64,000 bases of DNA, from positions 3,162,001 through 3,226,000 of the forward strand of contig NZ_SHLC01000001.1 in the NCBI RefSeq assembly GCF_004217495.1, given 5' to 3'. This stretch comes from Microterricola gilva. Lineage in GTDB: Bacteria > Actinomycetota > Actinomycetes > Actinomycetales > Microbacteriaceae. Each line of letters begins with the position of its first letter. Positions within the stretch are counted from its first letter, which is position 1. Position numbers and translations under genes: made by a program. The notes under the pieces were generated by a model. That model saw nothing but the letters and a program-made list of their open reading frames with translations. It had not been told where the DNA came from and made no database searches. Below are positions 25,791-34,884 of the stretch, one piece after another.

Positions 25791-26570
25791 ATGTTCACGA
25801 GTTACGCGGCGATCGGCGACAGCTTCACGGAGGGCATGGGCGACGAGCTGCCGGACGGCAGCGTGCGCGGCTGGGCCGACTTCGTCGCGATCGGCCTCTC
25901 CCGGGCGGCCGTGGCCGCCGGCGGGGAACCCATCGGCTACGCCAACCTCGCCATCCGCGGCCGCAAGCTCGCGCCGCTGATCGAGGAGCAGCTCGCCCCC
26001 GCCATTGCCATGAAGCCGGCGCTGCTCAGCCTGAACGGCGGCGGCAACGACATCATGCGTCCGAAGATCCTGATCGACGATGTCGCCGACAAACTCGTCG
26101 CCGCCGCCCAGACGGCGACGGATGCCGGCATCCACGTCTTGTTGCTGAGCGGCGGCAATCCGGCCAAGAACATGCCGCTCGGCAGCCTCATGCAGCGGCG
26201 GGGCGACGAGCTCGCCGAGGCCGTGCGGGCGCGCGGGCCCCACGCCGGAGTCACCTTCGTCGACAACTGGGCCGATGAGGAACTCACCGACATCCGTTAC
26301 TGGTCGGCGGACAAGATCCACCTGAATGCGATCGGCCACGCCAGGGTCGCCGGCAACGTGCTGCGCGGCCTCGGCATCACCGTGCCTGAGCAGTGGGGCA
26401 TCGACGAGGACGCCGTCGCGCGGGCCAGCCGCCGCAACACGCTCGGTTACTACCGCGAGTACGTCGTGCCGTGGATCGGGCGTCGACTCACCGGTCGGTC
26501 ATCCGGCGACGGCCGCGCGCCCAAGCGGGCGACGCTGCTGCCCGTCACGATCGAGGACCACGCCGCGTGA
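25791..26570 (+). CDS. SGNH/GDSL hydrolase
   Basis: A 259-residue cytosolic hydrolase with the SGNH blocks: block I YAAIGDSFTEGMGD (Ser about residue 10), block III GGGNDI (Asn near 84), and block V Asp/His in SADKIHLNAIGHARVAGNVL (about 170-190). No signal peptide is visible. A purine-rich GGGAGAG lies before ATG 25791. The next gene overlaps by 4 bp. Actinobacterial relatives act as lipase/esterase-like enzymes of unknown substrate, so only acyl-ester hydrolysis is suggested. Confidence 0.9.
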   Translation: MFTSYAAIGDSFTEGMGDELPDGSVRGWADFVAIGLSRAAVAAGGEPIGYANLAIRGRKLAPLIEEQLAPAIAMKPALLSLNGGGNDIMRPKILIDDVADKLVAAAQTATDAGIHVLLLSGGNPAKNMPLGSLMQRRGDELAEAVRARGPHAGVTFVDNWADEELTDIRYWSADKIHLNAIGHARVAGNVLRGLGITVPEQWGIDEDAVARASRRNTLGYYREYVVPWIGRRLTGRSSGDGRAPKRATLLPVTIEDHAA

Positions 26571-27442
26571 CACTGCCTGGCCACGTCTTCATCGGCGGGC
26601 CGTGTTCCTGGAACCAGATCGTGCAGCTCGACGAGCTGCCGGCCGCCACCCCGCACATGCAGTTCGCCGACACCGACTGGCACACCGTCGGCGGGACCTC
26701 GGCTGGCAAGGCGCTGCACCTGTCCGAGCTGGGCGTTCCGCTCACGCTCAGCACGGTGCTCGGCGACGATGCGGCCGGCGACCGTTTGCGCTCCCTGCTC
26801 GGCGGCATCGACGGCATCGAGCTGCTGGCGGCCACCGTGCCGGGCCGGAGCGAACGCCACCTCAACCTGATGGACCGAACGGGCGGCCGCGTCTCTCTCT
26901 ACCTGAGCACGCCGGGAACCCCGAGCCAGGCGGATGCCGCGGCGGCGGCCGCCGCCCTCCGCTCCGCGCGCGTCGCCGTGCTCGACCTGGCGGAGCCCAG
27001 CTTGCCGCTGCTCGCAGAGGCCAGGGCAGCCGGTGTGCCGGTGTGGACCGACATCCACGACTACGACGGCCAGGCCGCCTTCCACCGGCCGTTCATCGAC
27101 GCCGCCAGCGCCGTGTTCATGAACGCAGACAAGATCGGCGACCCGCTGGCCTTCGCCGGCTCGCTGGTCGCCGCCGGAGCGACGCTTGTCGTCTGCACGC
27201 TGGGCGCGGACGGCGCGGTGGCTGTCGATGAGAACGGCGTCGAGCACCGCGTCGCCGCGGCGGCCGTGCCGCGCATCGTCGACACGAACGGCGCGGGCGA
27301 CGCCTTCTTCGCCGGCTTCCTCGCGGCGAGCCTCGGCAGGCCGGACGATGTGCCTGCCGCACTCGCGGCGGGCGCCGAGCAGGCCGCGCGGGCCCTGGGC
27401 AGCACACACCTCAGCCCGCTGTTGGACGCGGCACTCGGCTAG
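26567..27442 (+). CDS. PfkB-family carbohydrate/nucleoside kinase
   Basis: A 291-residue ribokinase-fold kinase with a GTG start overlapping the SGNH hydrolase stop (GTGA). The first PfkB motif is atypical, but GGTSAGKALHLSELGVPLTLSTVLGDDAAGD (about 45-75) corresponds to the GG-N-A segment and the second motif DTNGAGDAFFAGFLAAS (about 245-262) carries the catalytic Asp and anion-hole GAGD. VVCTLGADGAVAV is the usual strand before it. The substrate (a sugar or nucleoside hydroxymethyl group) is unknown. Co-transcription with an SGNH hydrolase is a hint that a released sugar or alcohol is phosphorylated. Confidence 0.87.
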   Translation: MTLPGHVFIGGPCSWNQIVQLDELPAATPHMQFADTDWHTVGGTSAGKALHLSELGVPLTLSTVLGDDAAGDRLRSLLGGIDGIELLAATVPGRSERHLNLMDRTGGRVSLYLSTPGTPSQADAAAAAAALRSARVAVLDLAEPSLPLLAEARAAGVPVWTDIHDYDGQAAFHRPFIDAASAVFMNADKIGDPLAFAGSLVAAGATLVVCTLGADGAVAVDENGVEHRVAAAAVPRIVDTNGAGDAFFAGFLAASLGRPDDVPAALAAGAEQAARALGSTHLSPLLDAALG

Positions 27443-27510
27443 ACCTGCAGGCAACGACCCCTGTCCCGCCGGCTCGCTCCGGCGTACGCTGAGCGCAGGA
27501 GGCGATTCTC

Positions 27511-27702
27511 ATGCAGGCAGCAGCAGGCGAACGTATTCTCATCCGCAGCAAGACGGTCGGCGGATCGGAGCGCCACGGCGAGATCCTCGAGGTGCGCGGC
27601 GCAGACGGCCAGCCACCGTATCTCGTGCGGTTCGACGACGGTCACGAGAGTCTCGTGTTCCCGGGTGCCGACAGTGTGATCGAGCACGCGCCAGCCCGGT
27701 GA
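27511..27702 (+). CDS. DUF1918 small protein
   Basis: A 63-residue protein with AGGAGG seven bases before its ATG. The sequence AAAGERILIRSKTVGGSERHGEILEVRGADGQPPYLVRFDDGHESLVFPGAD fits the DUF1918 family of short SH3-like beta proteins of actinobacteria: GD/ERI(L/V)...G..R.G.I.EV...G.PPY.VRW.DGHE.L..PG. The biochemical role of the family is unknown. It is monocistronic between the PfkB gene and a convergent small membrane protein. Confidence 0.88.
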   Translation: MQAAAGERILIRSKTVGGSERHGEILEVRGADGQPPYLVRFDDGHESLVFPGADSVIEHAPAR

Positions 27703-27760
27703 GCCCCCAGGGGTCCGGCCGAACTGGTTGACGCCAGTCGAACCTAGTCGAACTTCGGTG

Positions 27761-27931
27761 TTAGTCGAACTTCTCGAGCAGGTGGATCGGCAGGCCGATC
27801 GAGAGCGCGACGGTCAGGATGCCGCCGGCGAACATCGCCATCTCGGCGCCAGGCGTGCTGAAGGCGTAGCCCATCAGCAGGAGTCCGCCGATGAATCCAA
27901 GAATTGCCAGAATCGCAATAAAGCCGTTCAT
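27761..27931 (-). CDS. 56-residue two-helix membrane protein
   Basis: A small frame starting at ATG 27931 with GGAGGAC upstream (spacing about 7), ending TAA at 27761. Sequence: MNGFIAILAILGFIGGLLLMG, then GAEMAMFAGGILTVALSIGL, with the tail PIHLLEKFD. Two hydrophobic helices (about 2-22 and 32-52) would place both ends on the same side. I do not recognise a family. Just past the stop are three or four AGTCGAAC direct repeats (27735-27770) of unknown meaning. Confidence 0.68.
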   Translation of the reverse strand: MNGFIAILAILGFIGGLLLMGYAFSTPGAEMAMFAGGILTVALSIGLPIHLLEKFD

Positions 27932-28107
27932 ATCGGTGTCCTCCGCTGTTCCTGATGCTCGCGTGCAGCGCACGTGTCCTCCCAGTTTGGCATGAATCCC
28001 CGCCGCATCCAGCTGGAGCGGTCGACGACGTTGCACCGCGTGCGGCGAACGGTGCAAGCTGGTGACCGCTCCCGCGACCCGTTCGCTGCGGAAGCGGAGG
28101 GAGCCCC

Positions 28108-29814
28108 ATGGAACCGATCGTGCTCGTCGTCATCGCTGTCGCCTTGATCGTCGGCGCCGCGGTGCTCGGCAAGAAGACCGGGATCGCCTCCGTGCTGCTC
28201 CTGCTCGTCATCGGCATCGGCATCGGCTACATCCCCGGCGTCCCCCCTGTGGACATCGACCCGGAGTGGATCCTGGCCGGTGTCCTGCCGCTGCTGCTCT
28301 ACTCCTCCGCCGTGAACGTGCCGTTCACCGACTTTCGGCGCAACCTCCGCGCGATCACGGGCCTCTCGGTGACGCTCGTCATCGTGACGGCGGTGATCAG
28401 CGGCCTGGTGCTCCTGCTGCTGCTGCCCGGTCTCGGACTTGCAGCCGCGATCGCCCTCGGCGCCGTCATCAGCCCGACGGATGCCGTCGCCGCCACGTCG
28501 ATCGCCAAGCGGCTCGGCCTGCCGAACCGACTCGTCGCCGTGCTCGAGGGCGAGAGCCTCGTCAACGACGCGAGCGCGCTGGTGCTGCTGCGGTCGGCGC
28601 TCGCCGCCACGGCCGGCACCGTCACCCTCCTTGGCGTTGCGGCCGACTTCGTCTACGCGACCGCGCTCGCCATCGGTATCGGACTCGTGGTGGGCTTCGT
28701 CACCGTGTGGATCAGGGCACGGATCAGCGAGCCGGTGGTGACGACAACCATCTCCTTCGCGATCCCATTCATCGCCTTCGTGCCGGCGGAGCACTTCGGG
28801 GCCTCCGGCGTGATCGCCGTCGTCACGGCCGGACTCGTCACCGGCCACCGCGGCGCCAGCCGCTTCGCCGCGAACCAGCGCATCAGCGATCACACCAACT
28901 GGGCAACGGTGCAGTTCATCCTCGAGCACGCCGTGTTCCTGCTGATGGGCCTCGAGCTGCACGCCTTCGTCGAGGACGTCGCAGGCTCCCCCGGTGGCGT
29001 GCCGTTCGCCGTGCTGCTCGGGCTGGTGCTCACCGCGACGGTCGTCGTCGTGCGCTTCCTCTTCGTCATCCCGCAGCTCGCGGTGTTGCGGCGCTGGGAG
29101 CGCAGATCCGTCGAGGCCAGCGACAGGCACCTGGACGAGGTGCGCGAGGTCATCGACGCAACCCCGGCGGAGACGCCGAGCCAGGCGCGACGCAAGCGCG
29201 GCCTGCAACGCCGGGTCAGCAAGCACGAAGCCGACAGCGACTTCTACCGGGCAGAAGGTCTGCAGTGGCGCGAGAGCCTCGTGATCTCGTGGGCGGGCAT
29301 GCGCGGCGTTGTGACGCTCGCCGCGGCCCAGTCGCTGCCGGCGGAGACGCCGTTCCGCAGCACGCTGATCCTCGTCGCCTTCGTCGTCGCGGTCGTGACG
29401 CTGTTCGGGCTCGGTGGAACACTGCCGATCGTCATCCGCAGAACGAAGATCACCGGGACCGGAGAGGAGGCCCGGATGCAGGAGATCCGCGAGCTGCTTG
29501 AAACCGTGAACCGGGCGGCCGTTGCCGTGCTCGACGACCCGGAGAAGACACGGATCGACGGAACCGCCGTCGATCCGGCCATCGTCGCCGGGCTCCGCGC
29601 CCGCTACGAGAGGCCGGCGCGGACCGAGATCGCCGAGGACGCCGCGAGCCAGATCGATGCCCGATCGCAGATGCTCATCCTCGACGAGCGGATGCGTGAG
29701 ACGGCGAGGGCCGAACTGCTCGACGCCCGCGCCCTCGGCAGCTTCAGCTCGGAGGCGATCACCGCCGTGCAGCGTCTGCTCGACATCGAGGAATCACGCT
29801 TCGACGCGTTCTGA
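28108..29814 (+). CDS. CPA1-family monovalent cation/proton antiporter
   Basis: A 568-residue transporter with about twelve helices in residues 1-430 and a cytosolic C-terminal region (about 430-568). The key motif SPTDAVAATSIAKRLGLPNRLVAVLEGESLVNDASALVLL (about 130-165) has the ND pair of the NhaP/Nhx cation site. GHRGASRF and WAGMRGVVTLAAAQSLP (about 395-412) are conserved CPA1 segments. A strong Shine-Dalgarno (GGAGGGAG) precedes ATG 28108. It exchanges Na+ or K+ for protons and helps pH or salt homeostasis. Cation choice cannot be decided from sequence. Confidence 0.92.
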   Translation: MEPIVLVVIAVALIVGAAVLGKKTGIASVLLLLVIGIGIGYIPGVPPVDIDPEWILAGVLPLLLYSSAVNVPFTDFRRNLRAITGLSVTLVIVTAVISGLVLLLLLPGLGLAAAIALGAVISPTDAVAATSIAKRLGLPNRLVAVLEGESLVNDASALVLLRSALAATAGTVTLLGVAADFVYATALAIGIGLVVGFVTVWIRARISEPVVTTTISFAIPFIAFVPAEHFGASGVIAVVTAGLVTGHRGASRFAANQRISDHTNWATVQFILEHAVFLLMGLELHAFVEDVAGSPGGVPFAVLLGLVLTATVVVVRFLFVIPQLAVLRRWERRSVEASDRHLDEVREVIDATPAETPSQARRKRGLQRRVSKHEADSDFYRAEGLQWRESLVISWAGMRGVVTLAAAQSLPAETPFRSTLILVAFVVAVVTLFGLGGTLPIVIRRTKITGTGEEARMQEIRELLETVNRAAVAVLDDPEKTRIDGTAVDPAIVAGLRARYERPARTEIAEDAASQIDARSQMLILDERMRETARAELLDARALGSFSSEAITAVQRLLDIEESRFDAF

Positions 29815-29850
29815 TCCGCCGGGTCGCGGACCAGAACGCGCGAGGGCCGG

Positions 29851-31587
29851 CTATGCGCCGAGCGTGATGCGGGTGATGCCCCAGGCCGGCACCTCGACGA
29901 AGCCGCGCTCGGCGAACTCGACAACGCGGGCAGCGGTCTCACCCTCGGCCAGCGCGGAGCCGACCGGGGGAACGTCGCCGAACACTGTGTACGGCAGTGC
30001 GCTGGACGCCGTCGAGTTCAGGATCACGAGCTCGCTGACGCCCTCGAGGTCGAGGTCGAGCAGACGCGGCTGGTAGGCGGCGACGACGAGCGTCGAGCCG
30101 AGGCGCGAGGAGACGACGGGGTAGCCCTCATTGGGAAGCCCGACACTGAGCTCGCCGCCGAGCAGCACATCGCGCAGCGCTCGCCACTGCGTCAGCAGCT
30201 CAGCGGCCCGCGCACGGTGGGCCTCGGGCAGCACGTCCAACGGCATCGAGATCTGCGGAACGGAGAAGAACACGTTGAGCAGCTGCCTGGACACGGCCTC
30301 GACCGGCGCGCTCGGGTCCCACATGATGGGGTCGGAGTGGACCACCTGGGAGATCGCGAGCAACCGCAGGTTCAGCGTCGAGCGACGGTTCTGGTCGGCA
30401 TCCGCCGGGCAGTCGTTGGCCCGGATGACGTCGGCGAACGGTGCGACGGCCGGCGAGATGTACGGCTGACGGAACTCGATCAGCGAACCGGGGCGCACGC
30501 TCTCAAGCGCCTGCGCGATCTCGCTCAGCACCAGCGTCATGGCGTCGCCGACGTCCGGGACGTCACCGGTCGATGGCGTTCCGGCGTAGTTCATGACGTC
30601 GTTCAGGAAGTCGATCTTCAGCCCGTCGAGCGCGTAGTCCCGCATCAGGCGGGTGCACACGGCCACCAGGTGCTCGCGCACCTCGCGGTGGCGCGGGTCG
30701 AGCACCCAGGTGCGCAGGTGCTCGGAGTAGTGGGTCGCGTAGCGGGCGAGGCCGGAGTAGGCGGCGCTCTGCTCACCGATCAGGAAGGGGGCGATCCACA
30801 TCACGGCCTGCAGGCCGGCTGCGTTCAGCTCGGCGACCGTGCCACGCAGGTCGGGGAACTTCGCGGTGTCCGGCACCCAGTCACCGCAGCCGGCGTACCA
30901 CCGGCCGTCGCCGAACTTCTGCCAGCCGTCGTCGAGGAACACCGACTTGCAGCCGATCCCGCTCGCGACGGACGCGTTGCGCATGATGACGTCGTGCGAG
31001 ATCTGCTGCGAGTACGCGTACCAGCTCGAGTAGACGGGCTCGCGGGCGATCTCGCTGGCCTGGCGGCCGGCGATGCCGTCGTGCAGGAGCACCGAGAGCT
31101 CGCGCACGGCCTGCTCGTGGGCGAGCTCGGGGGCGACGACGGCGAGTCGAACCGTGCTGCGCGCGGCGGCGAGGCCGTCGGTGATGGCCAGGCGCACGAC
31201 GAAGGTCTTCGCCTCCTCCGACGCACCGAACTCGATCTCACCCTCCTGGGTCAGGCAGTCGAAGGAGAAGGCGAAACTGCTCTGGCCGTTCGCGTCGACG
31301 AGCACGCCGATCGGTGCGGAACGCACGGCACTGAAGCGTTCGCGACCGGCCCAGTCGGCCGGGAGGGAGTCTCCGGGGTCGAAGCAGGGGTGCCAGTACG
31401 CAGCGGCGTTGCCGAGCGGGGCCTCGAGCACGATCTGCCCGCCTGGCACGATGCTCACGGTGACGATGTCGACGAGTCCGAGGCGCTCGACGGCCTCGAC
31501 GAGACACCCCCCGTCGACGCCGAAGCTGATGCCTCGGGAGAGCTCCGTCCACTGGATGGACTGGAGCTGGTGGTCTTCAAGTAGCAC
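29851..31587 (-). CDS. GH36-type alpha-galactosidase (short form)
   Basis: A 578-residue cytosolic glycosidase. The barrel has FLDDGWQKFGDGRWYAGCGDW (about 210-230), GLQAVMWIAPFLIGEQS (about 255-275), the nucleophile Asp in ALDGLKIDFLNDV (about 320-330), and the acid/base Asp in VIRANDCPADADQNRR (about 385-400). It is shorter than the 714-residue GH36 gene product in the same cluster and has a different N-terminal domain (MLLEDHQLQSIQWTELSRGISFGVDG), so the two are not recent duplicates. It ends the leftward operon with two ABC permease genes and a solute-binding protein gene, suggesting intracellular cleavage of imported alpha-galactosides. Confidence 0.87.
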   Translation of the reverse strand: MLLEDHQLQSIQWTELSRGISFGVDGGCLVEAVERLGLVDIVTVSIVPGGQIVLEAPLGNAAAYWHPCFDPGDSLPADWAGRERFSAVRSAPIGVLVDANGQSSFAFSFDCLTQEGEIEFGASEEAKTFVVRLAITDGLAAARSTVRLAVVAPELAHEQAVRELSVLLHDGIAGRQASEIAREPVYSSWYAYSQQISHDVIMRNASVASGIGCKSVFLDDGWQKFGDGRWYAGCGDWVPDTAKFPDLRGTVAELNAAGLQAVMWIAPFLIGEQSAAYSGLARYATHYSEHLRTWVLDPRHREVREHLVAVCTRLMRDYALDGLKIDFLNDVMNYAGTPSTGDVPDVGDAMTLVLSEIAQALESVRPGSLIEFRQPYISPAVAPFADVIRANDCPADADQNRRSTLNLRLLAISQVVHSDPIMWDPSAPVEAVSRQLLNVFFSVPQISMPLDVLPEAHRARAAELLTQWRALRDVLLGGELSVGLPNEGYPVVSSRLGSTLVVAAYQPRLLDLDLEGVSELVILNSTASSALPYTVFGDVPPVGSALAEGETAARVVEFAERGFVEVPAWGITRITLGA

Positions 31588-31597
31588 TGGGGGGTCC

Positions 31598-32443
31598 TTA
31601 CTGCTTCACGGCGCCGGCCAGAATGCCTGCGACGAAGTGACGTTGGAGAAAGAGGAAGAGGATGAGCACGGGCAGCATCGACAGCATGGTGCCCATCAGC
31701 AGTTGCCCGTAGTCGGTGGTTCCGATGCCCTGCAACGAGGCCAGGGCAACGGGCACGGTGTAGGACTCGGGGGTGCGCAGCACCACGAGCGGGTAGACGA
31801 AGTCGTTCCACTGCGCGAGGAAGAGGAAGATCGCCAGCGCCGCGATCGCGGGGCGGATCGTCGGGACCACGATGCCCGCGAAAACGCGGAACTCGTTGGC
31901 ACCGTCGATGCGCGCGGCCTGGATCATCTCGTCGGGGATTGCGTACATCGTCTGCCGCATCAGGAAGATTCCGAATGGCAGTGCGAGGTTCGGCAGTATC
32001 AGCGCCTGGTAGCTGTCGAGCCAGCCGAGCGAGACCATGATCTGGAACAACGGAACGAGCGTCACCTGTGACGGCAGCGCCAGGGTCACCAGCACCGCGC
32101 CGAACAGGAAGCCCTGGCCACGGAACCGGAACTTCGCGAAGGCGTAGCCGGCCGCGGTGCAGACGACGAGCCCGAGCACCGTGTAGGTGGCAGAGACGAG
32201 CACGGAGTTGACCATGGCCCGCCCGAACAGCGTGTCCCGGAACAGCCCGACGAAGTTGTCGACGAACGCCGTTCCAGGCAGGAAGTGCGGCGGCGTGGAG
32301 AAGATCTCCTTCGCGTCGTAGGTGGTCGCGATCAGCAGCCAGTAGAACGGCAGCACCATCAGAACGGCGCCGGCGGCGATGGCCGTGGTCAGCACGAGCG
32401 AGCGCCCGCGGCTCTTGGCCGCGACGATATTGGTGTCCGTCAT
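31598..32443 (-). CDS. Carbohydrate ABC transporter permease (MalG-like)
   Basis: A 281-residue permease with six helices. The cytoplasmic EAA loop is EMIQAARIDGANEFRVFAGIVVPTIRPAIAALAIF (about 185-220), the motif that contacts the ATPase. It is transcribed with the other permease (one-base overlap TGATG) and with the substrate-binding protein, next to two alpha-galactosidases. No ATPase gene is in the cluster, which is normal for actinobacterial sugar importers that share an MsmK/MsiK ATPase. Alpha-galactoside import is inferred from neighbours. Confidence 0.92.
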   Translation of the reverse strand: MTDTNIVAAKSRGRSLVLTTAIAAGAVLMVLPFYWLLIATTYDAKEIFSTPPHFLPGTAFVDNFVGLFRDTLFGRAMVNSVLVSATYTVLGLVVCTAAGYAFAKFRFRGQGFLFGAVLVTLALPSQVTLVPLFQIMVSLGWLDSYQALILPNLALPFGIFLMRQTMYAIPDEMIQAARIDGANEFRVFAGIVVPTIRPAIAALAIFLFLAQWNDFVYPLVVLRTPESYTVPVALASLQGIGTTDYGQLLMGTMLSMLPVLILFLFLQRHFVAGILAGAVKQ

Positions 32444-33375
32444 CAGGACTTCTCCTTGAACAGACGCAGTTGGATCAGCGAGATGACGCCGATGATGATG
32501 GTCAGCGCGTAGCCGATTGCCGAGGCGTAGCCGAAGTCGAAGTACTTGAAACCGTTCTGGTACAGGTACATGCCGACCGTGAGCGTCGCATTGTCCGGCC
32601 CGCCGTTGGTGAGCACGTATGGCTCGTCGAAGAGCTGCAGGGTGCCGATCGTCGAGAGGATGACGGTGAGCACGATCGCCGGGCGGAGTCCTGGCAGTGT
32701 CACGTGCCAGAAGCGCTGGAATGCGCTGGCGCCGTCGACGTGCGCGGCCTCGTAGAGCTCGCCGCCGATGGACTGCATCTGGGCGAGGTAGATGATGGCG
32801 TTCTGACCGGTGTAGTGCCAGGTCATCGCGATGACGATGGAGACCTTCGCCCACATCGGGTCGCCGAGCCACGGGATCGGCCCGATGCCGATGAAGCCGA
32901 TCAGGTAGTTGACGAAGCCCTCGTTCGTGTTGAGCAGCGCCCGGAACAGAATTCCGTAGGCGACAAGGCCCATCACGATCGGCACGAAGTAGGAGGTGCG
33001 CCAGAATGCGCGCCACTTCAGGATCGCCGAGTTGAAGGCGACGGCCAGCAGGATCGCGAGCACGAGCATGATCGGCACCTGCACGAGCAGGATGATCCCG
33101 GTGTTGCCGAGCGCGGTGAAGAACAGCGGGTCCTGCAGGAGGCGCGTGTAGTTCGCGAGCCCTGCGAATTGCACGTCGCCGCCGACGTTCTTCGTCAGGC
33201 TCAGCCAGAACGCCGAGATGTACGGATAGAGCTTGAAGCCGACGAACAGCAGGATCATCGGCAACAGGAACAGGTAGGGGGTGATCCGCGGGTACCCGGC
33301 CGATGAGCGTCGGCGTTTGGGCGCCTGCGCCTTCTCGGCGCGCGTCGGCACCGGGGTCTTGAGAGCAGTTGTCAT
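32443..33375 (-). CDS. Carbohydrate ABC transporter permease (MalF/UgpA-like)
   Basis: A 310-residue permease with six helices starting after an Arg/Lys-rich N-terminus (KTPVPTRAEKAQAPKRRRS). The EAA loop is ELYEAAHVDGASAFQRFWHVTLPGLRPAIVLTVI (about 210-240). A start at 33375 is chosen because AAGG lies 8 bases before it; the ATG at 33381 is only 2 bases after the same AAGG. It overlaps the partner permease by one base and lies 56-62 bp downstream of the binding-protein stop. Both permeases form the membrane channel of the alpha-galactoside importer. Confidence 0.9.
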   Translation of the reverse strand: MTTALKTPVPTRAEKAQAPKRRRSSAGYPRITPYLFLLPMILLFVGFKLYPYISAFWLSLTKNVGGDVQFAGLANYTRLLQDPLFFTALGNTGIILLVQVPIMLVLAILLAVAFNSAILKWRAFWRTSYFVPIVMGLVAYGILFRALLNTNEGFVNYLIGFIGIGPIPWLGDPMWAKVSIVIAMTWHYTGQNAIIYLAQMQSIGGELYEAAHVDGASAFQRFWHVTLPGLRPAIVLTVILSTIGTLQLFDEPYVLTNGGPDNATLTVGMYLYQNGFKYFDFGYASAIGYALTIIIGVISLIQLRLFKEKS

Positions 33376-33436
33376 CGTCATTGCCTTGTACACGGGTGCG
33401 CCGGCCATCGGCCGGCGCACCCTGGTTCGACTGCTG

Positions 33437-34780
33437 CTACTCGGCCAGTGTCCGGCCGGTGGCCTGTGCAACCTGCTCGGCCGCCGCGTCCAGCTCCGTC
33501 TGCGGGTCAGCTCCCTGGAGCAGAACCCGGGTCTGGGCGTCGACATAGGCCTTCAGCGCACGGGCGTAGTCGCTCGTGTAGTTCACAACCGGGGTGTCCT
33601 GGTTGAGCTCGTCGATGAAGATCTGGTTCACCTCGGTGCCGCCGAAGTACTCGTTCGGGGCGACGAATCCGGGCGACTCGAGCATCGGAGCGAAGCCGGG
33701 GAACATTCCGCCGCCGTCGTAAACGAGCTGCTGGCCCTCGAGCGTTCCGAGGGCGAAGTTGATGAACGCCCATGCGGTTGCCTGGTTCGGGCTGGAGCTC
33801 GGCACGGAGAGGTAGGTTCCACCGTTGACGGCACCGGTCAGACCACCGGAGGTGACGGCCTTGGGCGGGCTGACGCCCCACTTGCCTGCCATGTCTGGCG
33901 CTTCGCTCTCGATCACGCCGCTCAACCAACCGCCGGAGGAGGACGTTGCGACGTCGCGCTCGCCACGGAGTGTGATGAGCAGGTTGTCCCAGGTGCCTGG
34001 CACGTCCTCGACGAGGCCGAGGTCGTTCGCCTTCTTGATGATCTCGAGCGCGCGGACGCCCTCCTCACCGTTCATGGTGATCTCACCATCGGCGTTGAAG
34101 TAGAAGGCTCCCTGCAGGTTGATCAGGAGCTCGAACAGTCCGGCCGAGTCTCCGACCGTGCCGGCCTTGTCCATGCTGAACAGCGATGCGCCGGTCTTCT
34201 CCTTGAGCACGACACCGGCGTCGAGGAGGTCGTCCCAGGTCTCGATTCCCGCGTATTCCAGGCCGGCCGCCTCGAAGAGGTCCTTGCGGAAGAAGAAGCC
34301 GGCTGCGTTGACCTCGTACGGGATGCCGTAGACCTGGCCGTCTGCACCGGAACCGCTCTTCCAGGCACCGGCGGGGAACTCCGCGGCGAGCTCGTCCGCG
34401 CCGAAGTCGCGAAGGTCGACGAGCTGGTCGGGGAACTTCTCTGCATAGTTGCCCATGTAGTCGATACCGATGTTGAGCACGTCGGCGAGACCGCTGCCTC
34501 CTGCGGCCATGCCGGTGGTGATCTTCTCCCAGATGGCGGGGTTGCCGACATCCTGCACGTCGATCTCGACGTCCGGGTGGAGCTCCTGGAAGGCGGGGAT
34601 CGCTGCGCGGAGACCCTCGCCGGGAGCATTCCACGTCCAGACGGTGATCTTGCCCGAGATTTCTCCATCGGTCTGGGGCTCATCGGCCTGAGCCGAGCAG
34701 CCGACCAGAGTGGCAACTGTCGCTGCGGCGACGGTTGCAATCGCGACGCGGCGCCATGGCTTTGTCTTCGAGAACATCAT
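33437..34780 (-). CDS. Carbohydrate ABC transporter substrate-binding lipoprotein (alpha-galactoside cluster)
   Basis: A 447-residue family 1 solute-binding protein. Residues 1-28 form a lipoprotein signal ending TLVGC with Cys28. The mature part has typical MalE-like segments: GKITVWTWNAPGEGLRAAIPAFQELHPDVEIDVQDVG, LADVLNIGIDYMGNYAEKFPDQLVDLRDFG, and GIPYEVNAAGFFFRKDLFEAAGL. AAAGGA lies about 8 bases before the ATG pair at 34777-34780. It is divergent from a GH36 alpha-galactosidase with a palindrome-rich promoter between. Raffinose or melibiose are likely ligands, but this is inference. Confidence 0.93.
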   Translation of the reverse strand: MMFSKTKPWRRVAIATVAAATVATLVGCSAQADEPQTDGEISGKITVWTWNAPGEGLRAAIPAFQELHPDVEIDVQDVGNPAIWEKITTGMAAGGSGLADVLNIGIDYMGNYAEKFPDQLVDLRDFGADELAAEFPAGAWKSGSGADGQVYGIPYEVNAAGFFFRKDLFEAAGLEYAGIETWDDLLDAGVVLKEKTGASLFSMDKAGTVGDSAGLFELLINLQGAFYFNADGEITMNGEEGVRALEIIKKANDLGLVEDVPGTWDNLLITLRGERDVATSSSGGWLSGVIESEAPDMAGKWGVSPPKAVTSGGLTGAVNGGTYLSVPSSSPNQATAWAFINFALGTLEGQQLVYDGGGMFPGFAPMLESPGFVAPNEYFGGTEVNQIFIDELNQDTPVVNYTSDYARALKAYVDAQTRVLLQGADPQTELDAAAEQVAQATGRTLAE

Positions 34781-34810
34781 TGTTCAGGTCCTTTCTTGGT
34801 GATCGCGGGG

Positions 34811-34870
34811 GGCGCGATGTACCGAGAGTAACATGGTACAAGTATATATGCAGCCTTTTTCTGCAAAATT
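34811..34870. promoter_or_regulatory. Divergent promoter of the alpha-galactoside regulon
   Basis: Between the divergent starts at 34780 (-) and 34885 (+). TGTACC at 34818-34823 and GGTACA at 34835-34840 form an inverted repeat, and TGCAG (34849-34853)/CTGCA (34861-34865) form another. A TATATAT stretch at 34843-34849 is the most AT-rich part and a plausible -10 region. The adjacent LacI-type regulator at 38464 is the obvious candidate to bind, but the repeats do not match the common LacI consensus exactly. Confidence 0.5.
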
Positions 34871-34884
34871 GCAAGGGAGCAACC

